Part shown: positions 25,497 through 34,953 of the stretch, piece by piece
Layout: each line of letters starts with the position of its first letter
How positions within the stretch are numbered: the stretch's first letter is position 1
Assembly (NCBI GenBank): GCA_008704415.1
Contig: VXIS01000307.1
Coordinates: 1 to 58,685, forward strand
From: Sphaerosporella brunnea
Taxonomy: Eukaryota > Ascomycota > Pezizomycetes > Pezizales > Pyronemataceae
Direction: 5' to 3'
Length of the DNA: 58,685 nt
The notes under the pieces: generated by a model
Database searches by the model: none
The model's input: the letters and a program-made list of their open reading frames with translations, nothing else
What the model was told of the DNA's origin: nothing
Program-made: the position numbers and the translations under genes

Positions 25497-25886
25497 AGTG
25501 GCGTTCACACCGCCGAATCTGAGCCTGATTCGAGGTCAAATCGGCGAAACAGATCCGGATCTATTTCTCTGATTCGACGAACCATGTTTCGCCTCCGGAG
25601 TTGAAACAAGGCGATCCAGAGGTCGAATCTGAGCTCGAAACAGCGGCTGGCAATTTTTTTTTTTTTTTTTTTTTCTTCCCCCGGTGCCCGCAATACCACA
25701 ACCTCGCGCGCGCCGCGATACCACGCCCTTCACCCGCTTGGCAGGTAGTCGATTCGGGACGTGTTTTCATTTTTGTTTCGTCAGTTGGCTGGTGGGGAAT
25801 TCACATCGATTCGCCTAGATTCAACGTATTTCGCCTTGTTTCGGCTCGGTGAGATTCGGCTCAGATTCGGCGGTGTGAACGCCACT
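25497..25886. mobile_element. 390-bp MITE with AAT target duplication
   Basis: Terminal inverted repeats of about 29 bp begin AGTGGCGTTCACACCGCCGA on both strands. They are flanked on each side by AAT (25494-25496 and 25887-25889), a 3-bp target duplication as in PIF/Harbinger-type elements. The interior is rich in GATTCG-type short repeats and a T22 tract, with no coding capacity. Confidence 0.85.
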
Positions 25887-25889
25887 AAT

Positions 25890-26962
25890 GGATTAAACGT
25901 GCTTTGGAAGGTACATTCAGTCTCCTCTATCTGATCCTGCCGCTGTCAGACGTCAAGGACGAGCAACAAACTAACTACATCCAACCTATTTTACTTATGA
26001 TAGTGAGTGCGTGGCGTCGAATATCGTGGAGATCTCTGCTTCAAATTCCCCAAGGGCATTTTTGTGTCGATAACTTTAACAACGGTATTCTGCAACATTT
26101 TCAAGGTGGTCGCAGCGGAGAGCCTGTATGCAGCAGAGAGCAGCTTTACGTGCTGCCGGTTATTATGCTTCGGAATCAAGTGTAGCTCGAAATTCGAAAG
26201 CATACCGCCCAGGATAACCGCATCGCGAGTCGCACTCTGGTCTGTCAATTTGAATCGACTAAGACTGTAGGGACCTGTAGATCTTGAGCTCAAAGTGCCT
26301 GTTTGTGTCCTGTGCTTGTGTGGCGTTCTAAGTGCTGTGTAGATGCACTCAATGAACCACATGCATGTAGGAACATGCTGGCGTGCACTTGTTACCGCGT
26401 ACGGTCAGTGTCTGCACCTATTTTCTTCACATTCACCCCTTGCATGACAACATCACACCTCCCTCGCCTGGGCAGTGGTTTGAACGTTGTTTTGGGTTGC
26501 CGTGGCCTGCACTGCTTGCTTGCGTACGCCGCTTCAGGTTGTGTATAAGCTTCCAAAGCGCTGAGCCACCTGCCGATCACAGTACTGTGCCGGTAAGCAA
26601 GCAGCCATGCGCTGCTTTCGGACACCGTGTTCGCGGGGACAGACACCGCGCATAACTTCACAACAATTCCAACGTCGAGCTTCAGTCGGGCCTCAATGGA
26701 ATGAGCACAACAACAGCAACGTTAACCTCTCACGACAAGTATATGCATGCCATCAACCCCCCGTGTGCAAAGTTCCGGTTGCCGTTCCTGCTCTAGTTCA
26801 AGACACGCCGAGTCCGACTCCGGCACAACCGTGGCGCACACCTGCTGCACACCCCAACAACCCTCTTGCTCCGTCCTCCACCTATGACAGCTCCACCACT
26901 CTACTAGCATCACTCATCGACCCATCTACCATAATCTTCATCTCTCCTGGGTCGCGACTGCG
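25890..26962. other. kexin upstream region
   Basis: About 1.07 kb with no recognised gene. The last 250 bp are C-rich and are the likely kexin promoter and leader. Confidence 0.45.
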
Positions 26963-29696
26963 ATGCGATTAACCGCCTCATGGATTGCGCTGCTTCAGCT
27001 TGTATTCCTTGAACTCGTCAGCGCCAGCGCACCTATTCTGCGACCTCGCCAGTACGACACGCGAGAGTACTATGCTCTGCACCTGTCCCCCGATGCCATC
27101 CCTCAAGATGTAGCCGGGCATCTCGGGTTAGAATTTGAGGGGAAGATAGGAGAATTAGACCACCACTACCTTTTCTCCGGACCAAAGAGCGACTCAGATG
27201 TGGTCTCAGAATATCGGCGGCGGCGAAAAAGCAAGAGAGATGCAGGTGCAAATGACGACGTTATTTTGTTTGCTGAGAAGCAGAAAGTTAAACAGCTTGA
27301 GAAGCGAATTCCTCATCCTCCTATTCTTCGTCGTAGTGCACCATTGGTCCGCGCCTCGCACGATCCAAATTTACTTCAGCGGTTTCAGGAAATCTCGGAG
27401 AAGCTAGACCTTCACGATCCTATCTTTCACGAGCAGTGGCATCTCTTCAACACGGTTGAAAAAGGGCACGATGTGAATGTGACCGGTCTTTGGATTGAAG
27501 GAGTTACTGGACACAACTCCACCGTTGCTATCGTCGACGATGGACTGGATATGTACAGCGATGATTTGAAGGACAACTATGTAGGTGTTGCTTGCTCCTG
27601 TTGGTGGTGGTGGCGTGGCGAGCTAATCCGTGCTTTAGTTCGCCGAGGGTTCCTGGGATTTCAACGACCCAGGCCCAGAGCCTAAACCCCGCTTATCCGA
27701 CGACAGGCACGGAACTCGCTGTGCAGGAGAGATAGCCGCTGTTAGGAACAACGTATGTGGCGTTGGTGTGGCTTATGATTCTAAAGTTGCCGGAATCCGA
27801 ATTCTTTCAAAACAAATATCGGATGCGGATGAAGCTGTTGCGCTCAACTATGCGTACCAGAAGAATCAAATATACTCTTGCAGTTGGGGTCCTCCAGACG
27901 ACGGAAGGTCCATGGAAGCACCTGGTATCCTCATCAAGAAGGCCATTCTGAAGGGTATAAACGAAGGTCGCCAGGGCAAAGGTTCGATTTTTGTGTTCGC
28001 ATCCGGAAACGGAGCCGCGAGCGGCGATAACTGCAATTTCGACGGGTATACCAATAGCATATATAGTATCACTGTTGGCGCTATCGACCGCAAGGGCAAT
28101 CACCCATACTACTCCGAACACTGTTCTGCACAGATGGTGGTTACCTACAGTAGCGGGAGTGGCGATGCAATTGTGAGTGATGGAATCGCTGATTCGGCCC
28201 TGTGGCTGAGAGGCATATTCTGACGAGTCGCAGCACACAACGGATGTTGGCAAAAACCAGTGCTATTCCGGCCATGGAGGCACATCCGCGGCAGCACCGC
28301 TTGCAGCCGGCATCTTTGCCCTCGTTCTGTCCGTTCGACCTGACCTTAGCTGGAGAGATCTGCAGTACCTTTCGATGGACACTGCCGTGCCTATCAACAC
28401 CGATGATGGCATGTGGGACAAGACAGCCACCGGTAAATTGTACAGCCACCGGTATGGCTTCGGAAAACTCGACGCTTATGCCATTGTGCAAGCTGCTAAA
28501 ACTTTCCAACCCGTAAAGCCCCAGGCCTGGTACAAATCGCCAGTCATAATGGTCAATCACGAAATTCCGCAAGGCCCGAAGGGATTGCGGAGTGAGATTG
28601 AAATCACGAAGGATATGCTCAAGGAGGCAAATCTGGCCCGTGTTGAGCACATCCAGGTGCACATGAACGCCAAGCACGGCAAACGCGGTGACATGAGCGT
28701 TGATTTGGTTTCTCCGAAGGGTATTGTGAGTCACATTGCCACGAAGAGAGACCTCGACAACAGTGCTGCGGGTTATCAGGACTGGGATTTCATGACAGTC
28801 AAGCATTGGTAAGGATCCTTCAATCTTATTTTCCTTTAGGTCCCTGTGCTGACTGTTTCAGGGGTGAGGATGGTGAGGGTGTTTGGTCGATTATTATCAG
28901 GGACACAGAAGTCAACGAATATACCGGCAGTCTCACTGACTGGAGCATCACGCTCTGGGGAGAATCGATTAATGCTGACCGAGCTGGGCCGCATCCGCTT
29001 CCAGGAGAGGAAGGGCACCAAACTGCCACCGAGCGTCCAACTAGCACTGCCAAGATAATGACAACCGATATTCCGAGCTCCTGGGCGCACGATCACGCCC
29101 AGGCCACAGGCAACCCGACCGATCATCCAACCCGACCGGTGAACGCCAAGCCCACATCCACAAACGGTCCGCCCCCATCCTGGATTATAACATGACAAAT
29201 TACTGACAAGTTGGCAGTTTCTGGCTCGGCACCAACCGCGGAGGCCGATGAGGATAAATCTGGCTTCCTTCCGTCCTTCCTACCGACGTTTGGCGTCTCG
29301 GCAAAGACCCAGGCCTGGATTTACGGGTCTTTTGTTGTCATTGCCGCGTTCATCGCCGCAGTTGCCGTTTATCTTGTCAAGCAACGCCGCAAGCAGAAAG
29401 CTCGGGAAGACGGCATGAATTATGAGTTCGAGGCTCTTAACAACGACGACCTCGAAGAAGGAGCACCACGAGTCCAAGGCCAGGCTGGTGCCGCTGCTGG
29501 AGGTCGACGCAAAGCGCGAGACCTCTATGATGCATTCGGAGCCTCGGATGATGAAAGTGAATTATTCAGCGACGACGAAGACAACGACGATCATGAGAAG
29601 GGATATTATGACGACGAGGCAGCTCGCGGCTTAGATGAGAGCTCCAAGGGGAGAGATGGTGACCGAGAAAAATTGCTGGGACGGCAACATCGATAG
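26963..29696 (+). CDS. kexB: kexin (KexB/Kex2), dibasic-processing serine protease
   Basis: Late-Golgi, Ca-dependent subtilisin-family protease that cleaves secretory precursors after KR/RR. Exons 26963-27580, 27639-28172, 28234-28808, 28862-29166, 29218-29696; 836 aa. Signal peptide (residues 1-22), prodomain with KR sites (SKR, LEKR), catalytic Asp192 (AIVDDGLD), His230 (DRHGTRCAGE), oxyanion Asn (ASGNG), Ser402 (GHGGTSAAAP). P-domain about 480-620 (VEHIQVHMNAKHGKRGDMSV; EYTGSLTDWSITLWGES). A Ser/Thr/Pro-rich stem precedes one membrane helix (WIYGSFVVIAAFIAAVAVYL) and an acidic cytosolic tail with YEFEAL, a possible TGN-retrieval signal. The first three introns are 53-61 nt; the last (51 nt, donor GTCCGC) is inferred because an in-frame TGA at 29193 must be removed. 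Confidence 0.95.
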
Positions 29697-30206
29697 ATTC
29701 ACAATTGTATTCTTTTTTTTCTCGCACTGTAATATGTACTGGCACTTTTTGGGGCGGTTTTTCGTTTTTGCATTCCCCGGGAGTATTCTGGCTGCGTCTG
29801 GTTGGCATTGTATGGAGTAGTCGATGCGTCAATAATTATCTTTCTTGGGGAGAACGAAAGTAATTGATGTTTTGAAATTGGCCCTAGGTGTGCTGACATG
29901 ATCTGTACTGCAACTATTTGTTCGACACCACTGTGAACACAAACTCGCTCCCTGAAAACGGTCTAGAATACACGTGGATTGATGGATTGTCGTTCGTCTT
30001 CGGTCGAGAACTATCCCTCTCATTGGCACACTAAAGCATGGCACATCATGTACTCTACCTCCTGTAGATACTCGATAACTACGTAGGTACATTAAGCGGC
30101 TGTGCAGAGCGCTCATCTACCGTAATTGGTCGAAAGTTGTCAAGGCTTTACGACTCGACCTACGTTATGAATTGTTGAAGCGTCTTTGAATTTGGTAAGA
30201 GAGACC
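29697..30206. other. kexin 3' flank
   Basis: No gene recognised. A T8 tract at about 29713-29720 probably belongs to the kexin 3' UTR. Confidence 0.4.
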
Positions 30207-30208
30207 TA

Positions 30209-30324
30209 CCGCATAAACTCGCGAACAAGAGACTGGGGCTAAGTCACTGCGCCATGTGGCAAAGTCACTAAGCCCACATGGCGCAGTGACTTAGCCCCAG
30301 TCTCTTGTTCGCGAGTTTATGCGG
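30209..30324. mobile_element. 116-bp hairpin MITE, TA-flanked
   Basis: Two ~52-bp perfect inverted arms (starting CCGCATAAACTCGCGAACAA) separated by about a dozen bases. TA flanks at 30207-30208 and 30325-30326. Non-coding; almost the whole element is palindrome. The right-hand TA is shared with the next element. Confidence 0.85.
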
Positions 30325-30326
30325 TA

Positions 30327-30916
30327 CTCGACGATTTTTTAAGTATCCGGATGCCCAGAAACCCTAACCCAGGCCGGCGCTTAGAGGTGATTGGGAAGCT
30401 CCCCGAGCTTCCCAGAGCTTCCCTGAGCTCGCGTCGGGGCTCAAAAAAACAAGGGCCCTCAGTGGTGTGCTGGGGGTTTATTATGTGGAAGAACGGAGTG
30501 ATCTCGCGCGGGCGCTCTCGTTGGGGAGGATTTTCTCTAGGGTTAGGGTTTCCAGGGCATCCGGATATGGTGCCGGACGTCTGTAAACAACACTAACTGA
30601 AGCCCGGGTAAATCGTGTTTCACAGTGTGAAACAAGGTGGTTCACCGCATGAAACGGGGTGGCGAGTGACGACAGAGGTGCGGCCCCGCGCGAAACAATG
30701 GATGGCAAACTGCTGGTCTTCACGTGAAATCTTCGCCATACGAATGGGCGCCACATAGAACCCGCGCGAGGCCGCGCGGGGCCGCACCTCTGTCGTCACT
30801 CGCCACCCCGTTTCATGCGGTGAACCACCTTGTTTCACACTGTGAAACACGATTTACCCGGGCTTCAGTTAGTGTTGTTTACAGACGTCCGGCACCATAC
30901 TTAAAAAATCGTCGAG
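30327..30916. mobile_element. palindromic TA-flanked MITE carrying a nested insertion
   Basis: The left end CTCGACGATTTTTTAAG (30327-30343) and right end CTTAAAAAATCGTCGAG (30900-30916) are inverse, both flanked by TA. Inner arms 30568-~30700 and ~30768-30899 are near-perfect inverted copies (TGGTGCCGGACGTCTG ... TTTCACAGTGTGAAAC ... ACGACAGAGGTGCGGCC). The left arm is interrupted at a TA by the 220-bp element at 30346-30565; without it the element is about 368 bp. Confidence 0.85.
30346..30565. mobile_element. 220-bp MITE nested in the preceding element, TA duplication
   Basis: Ends TCCGGATGCCC / GGGCATCCGGA, with subterminal AAACCCTAACC / GGTTAGGGTTT. Flanked by TA at 30344-30345 and 30566-30567. 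The uninterrupted version of the insertion site (AAGTATGG) is preserved as its reverse complement in the opposite arm of the host element. Confidence 0.85.
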
Positions 30917-31124
30917 TAGGTTTGGTTAGCGGCACAAAACTGCCTTATAGGGAAATTAATTTCTCTAAAAGGAAGTCAGTAAAAAAAAAATCCCCCTCCT
31001 TGGTAAGCGTAAAAACTTGCAAATATGGCCTACCATACTAAGAAAAATTAGAAATGAATCGTGTCGATGGCCTTTACTGTCGGTTTGTGTCATTGAAGCA
31101 CTTCTACAGTGCAGGCTTGTTGTA

Positions 31125-31611
31125 TGGTGCAAGGCGCTTTAAGCGTACACCTTCACTGGTTTGGGGTTACCCGGTTGAAACTAGAGGGGCGCCGACCTTT
31201 AGAGAGCAGAACAACCAGGAAAATAGTTTGTAAAAGCACCATACGATTAAAGAGAAGGATGTTCTGAGCAAGTTCGTGCTCTCCAATTTCAATTTGGTGT
31301 TGTGGTGGTGGAGAAGTAAGAGTATGAAATTCCCAGACGTTACCCCCAGTAAGTGGCCGACTCTAAGGATTTTGGTGGGTCTCGCTCAATCACTCGCAGT
31401 TCGCACATTCATACCCTTAGTTCTCCACCTCCACAAGACCAAATTCAAATCGGAGATCGTAGACTTGCTCAGAACATCCTTCTCTTTAATCGTATGGTGC
31501 TTTTACAAACTATTTTCCTGGTTGTTCTGCTCTCTAAAGGTCGGCGCCCCTCTAGTTTCAACCGGGTAACCCCAAACCAGTGAAGGTGTACGCTTAAAGC
31601 GCCTTGCACCA
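31125..31611. mobile_element. 487-bp foldback MITE, TA-flanked
   Basis: Inverted arms of about 190 bp at 31125-~31313 and ~31421-31611. They begin TGGTGCAAGGCGCTTTAAGC and include GTTACCCGGTTGAAACTAGA. TA flanks at 31123-31124 and 31612-31613. No coding capacity. Confidence 0.85.
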
Positions 31612-31628
31612 TAGACCACTGGTGACTA

Positions 31629-32286
31629 AAGTCCCTCACCAGTTGATGGTGGATACCAGTTGATAGTGGATGATGAGATAAGATAAGAGATATGCCTAAA
31701 GCGGTAAGGTCGCCCGCCTGCTCGCCCCCGCGCCTGACAGCTACAACGCGTTCACTACATGGAAAACAAGACAAGAAATGCAACACGGCGCGCTCAAATG
31801 AAGAAGGGTAGTTTACTACTACATAGAAAAAGACAATGAATGTAACACGGCTCTATTATTTTGGCCGGGGAGCCGCCGCCAGAGTATCGCATTGGCAAGT
31901 GTTTCGGCCATACATCGGTCAAGCAGTGCTCGCTCCTCTGCGGGAAACAGGTTCTGCTGTGCTGGCATTACTTCGCCACTAAACTTTGGCTCCCTTTCCG
32001 GATGCAAAACATGGTTTCGAATAGATGATGCTGGTACGTTGATATCTCAAGATCCTTTTGTTCGGCAAAATACATTTCCACTGCCAATTTCAGGCGCTCT
32101 TTTGGGTTATAGTCGCGGTCCGGGTCAAAACCCATGGATATGTTGTTTGGCGGCTTCTACACAGGTCCGGGCCGCGTGCTCACAGGAAATCACTCGACCG
32201 CTGAACCTTACCGTTTTAGGCATATCGCTTATCTTATCTCATCATCCACTATCTACTGGTATCCACCATCAACTGGTGAGGGACTT
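31629..32286 (-). mobile_element. deletion derivative of a pogo/Fot1-like (Tc1/mariner) transposon
   Basis: TIRs of about 80 bp begin AAGTCCCTCACCAGTTGATG, flanked by TA (31627-31628, 32287-32288). Minus-strand translation from ~32226 gives a Met-Pro-Lys start and then, in shifted frames, KERLKLAVEMYFAEQKDLE, PASSIRNHVLHPE and MPAQQNLFPAEERALLDRCM. This matches the helix-turn-helix N-terminus of pogo/Fot1 transposases. It then runs abruptly into the other end, so the DDE catalytic part is deleted. The right end lies 170 bp upstream of the RPL12 start codon. Confidence 0.75.
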
Positions 32287-32456
32287 TAGCGTTAGGGGGT
32301 TGCCCTAGCTGGAACGTGACTCGGCGCATCCCCCACACACAACCCGAAGGCACACACAGATTCCCAAAGAATACACTACCCAGCGACCGACGACAATTGA
32401 CGACCATCACCGCCCACCGAACACCGTCTAACCGCCAACAGCAAATCCGTCGCCAT

Positions 32457-33570
32457 GCGTATGTTCAATTGCTGCCCGTCAAATACGCTGGCCAAAATGC
32501 TGATGTTTTACAGCTCCCAAGTTCGATCCCTCCGAGGTTAAGATCATGTATGCCCAACAACCCGCCGCTTGAAGAAAGCGTCATGCACTTGTCGCCTCAT
32601 ATTGTACCTTCTCATGAATGGGTTGGCTAACAATTGGGGACGTTTTTCTTCATTGCAGCTACCTCCGTGCCACTGGTGGTGAAATTGGTGCCTCGTCCGC
32701 GTTGGCCCCCAAGATTGGTCCCTTAGGCCTGTCCCCCAAGAAGGTCGGTGAAGATATCGCCAAGGCGACTGGTGACTGGGTACGTTCTTTCCTTCCTGCT
32801 GTTTTTGAAGGAACGCAGGCGAGATATGGTATCCATGGGATCCATACGCTGTTCCGAGCGGACGAACGCCATTAGAGATTTTGCTGGTTCGACTTGAATT
32901 GCAAATCGAGAGCGATCTGGTTCGGGTCAAACTCATGCCTTTGAAGAGTTTGCGCTGCACTTGGGGCTCAGCAATCACATCGCTTCAGCCGGCATCTATC
33001 GTCGACAACAAAATCTACCCGCTGGAGAATGACAGCTCGAAGCCACGCAAGTGCTCATAAACTTCGAGCCATCTGTTCGGATCTTCGATTTGCAATTCAA
33101 GTCAAAAACACTAACTCTCTATGTGGCGGCATTAACCTCGCCTTGGCGGCTCACAATGTTATACTGATCCGTCGAACAGAAAGGTCTCCGTGTCACGGTC
33201 CAGCTTCGCATCCAGAACCGTCAGGCTACTGTCTCGGTCGTTCCTTCCGCTTCTTCGCTTGTCATCAAGGCCCTGAAGGAGCCTCCCCGTGACCGCAAGA
33301 AGGAGAAGAACATTAAGCACACCAAGTCGATCCCTCTCGACGACATCATTGAGATCGCCCGCACCATGCGCTCCAAGTCTCTTGCTCGTGAACTCAAGGG
33401 AACTGTGAAGGAGATCCTTGGTACCGCTTTCTCCGTTGGATGCCAGGTTGATGGCCGCAGCCCCAAGGATGTCTCCGACGATATTGAGGCTGGCGAGATT
33501 GAGAGTATGTCGGCCCTTTCTTAGTCCATTTTGGTGCAGATCTGACGGATGATTAGTTCCTTCGGAATAA
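32457..33570 (+). CDS. rpl12: 60S ribosomal protein L12 (uL11)
   Basis: Large-subunit protein at the base of the P-stalk that contacts the GTPase-centre rRNA. Exons 32457-32460, 32516-32549, 32659-32779, 33180-33504, 33557-33570; 165 aa, the expected family length. Every junction is phase-consistent. Recognisable blocks: [98 protein letters not shown] and the C-terminal IPSE. Exon 1 contributes only ATGC, and exon 5 only 14 nt. Introns are 55, 109, 400 and 52 nt; the third is much longer than any other in the window. The gene is intact despite transposon debris on both sides. Confidence 0.96.
32780..33179 (+). other. 400-nt third intron of RPL12 with inverted repeat
   Basis: Donor GTACGT, acceptor CGAACAG. 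A perfect 19-bp inverted repeat (GACTTGAATTGCAAATCGA at 32891-32909, complement at 33085-33103) frames a ~175-nt loop, so the intron RNA can fold into a long-range stem. No C/D boxes were found, and H/ACA structure could not be shown by eye. Confidence 0.6.
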
Positions 33571-34143
33571 ATTTTCCGTTAATCTCAATAAAATCTCAAA
33601 AAGCTTTGTTTCTGTATTGGGCAACACACTGGGGTCGCGGGCGTTTTTCGGGCTTGCTTTGTAACCTAGGTTCAATAGGTCATGATGCGCGATCCATGCC
33701 CGACGTGTGTGTGATATATGGTAAATTCATACGGTGATCATGACGGAGACGAAGACGTTGTTCACCTCACCAACACTCTGGTGCAAGCCTGCTTTACCGT
33801 GGCCTGTTCCTATTTTGGTGTGAGGAAGAAAAACCATGACCTCTTACTCACCATGATGCCCTGTTTGTGGACATCATGGTCCTTTCCATTTTGGTCTACA
33901 ACTTATTGTTACATTGGTGCCGTGCGTGGGTACGGACGGCTTGAGGTAACTTGATGGAATTTTTTCGAACTTGGGGTTTCGTCCCGTTAGAAAACTTAGC
34001 AGGGGAGGAATCACCATTTCCACCACAAAACGATCAACACAATGCTCTTTAAGCCAAAACTCTCGCCGCTATCATAAGGGTGATGGTTAGTGAGCAAAAC
34101 AATCGTTTTGCTCCTAAAGATGAGAGATTATACGCTGGAAAGC
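33571..34143. other. RPL12 3' flank
   Basis: No gene recognised. A short imperfect hairpin around 33834-33890 (CATGATG ... CATCATGG) could belong to the 3' UTR. Confidence 0.4.
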
Positions 34144-34146
34144 TTA

Positions 34147-34950
34147 GGCCCCGTTTGGCTGCCCGAAAATCAATAGCAATTAGTCGCGATTTTTCGTCAA
34201 TCGCCGATTTGAAAAATCGCCGCTCGCCACCCCGTTTGGCGACCCTCTTGGCCATCTCAAGAATCAACGATTGGACGTTGATTATTGTCCAAAAACTCGA
34301 AAAAAAAAAGTAGCTCGGAGCTACTTTTTTGTGAGTTTTTGCGCGATTCCCAGCCTGCCCCGTCCACCATCCACCACCACCCGCCCGTCCACCACCACAA
34401 CACCGCCTGCCATGATACCAAATTGCGTACAAATTCAACGCCCTTTCACCCGCACTGTCAACCCTACCCTGCGCTCGATCCGCCTCCAAGAAAAAAAATT
34501 TCGTCGCTTTTGGACACGCGCTTTTCCCGTCAGATGGCTGTAGCAGCCGCACAAGAAGTGGCCTTGATGTACAATAAAGAGCCATGTCGCACCTCCAAGC
34601 TGACGGGAGCGGAGTATATTAAAGAACTACGGAATGGCCATCAAAGGCGAGTTTCGCATGCCACTCAATATATTTGAAGATCTCTGCACTTGTCGTGAAA
34701 ACGTGCGCCGTCAAACTATGTGGAGAGAGTATGGGTTCTGGTGGTGTTGGGGAGAGAGTATGGGTTCTGGTGGTGGGGTGTCGCACGACGTGATGTCACT
34801 CCGATTCACTGGCAGCTGCCAAACGGCAGTTCAACCGAGCGCCGACGACAGCCATCGATTGTGGAAACCCGTAGAAATTCGCAAAAGTGGAAATAATCAA
34901 AGCGCGAAAATCACTGCGATTTTTTCCCTGGCCGGCAGCCAAACGGGGCC
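34147..34950 (+). mobile_element. Harbinger (PIF) transposon deletion derivative, TTA duplication
   Basis: TIRs GGCCCCGTTTGGCTGCC / GGCAGCCAAACGGGGCC with TTA on both sides (34144-34146, 34951-34953). Plus-strand frames at 34547-34710 give KLTGAEYIKELRNGHQRR and, after a +1 shift, FRMPLNIFEDLC, the N-terminal region of fungal HARBI1-type transposases. The catalytic domain is missing. The interior also has a G/T-rich tandem repeat (GAGAGTATGGGTTCTGGTGG twice, 34725-34770) and a perfect short hairpin near 34303-34329. Confidence 0.85.
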
Positions 34951-34953
34951 TTA

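Noticed and set aside
29193..29195. kexin read as a pseudogene because of the in-frame TGA
   Set aside because: All catalytic and anchor segments are intact and a 51-nt in-phase intron explains the stop.
32780..33179. C/D-box snoRNA in the RPL12 intron
   Set aside because: No TGATGA / CTGA pair at suitable spacing was found; left as an open question rather than a feature.
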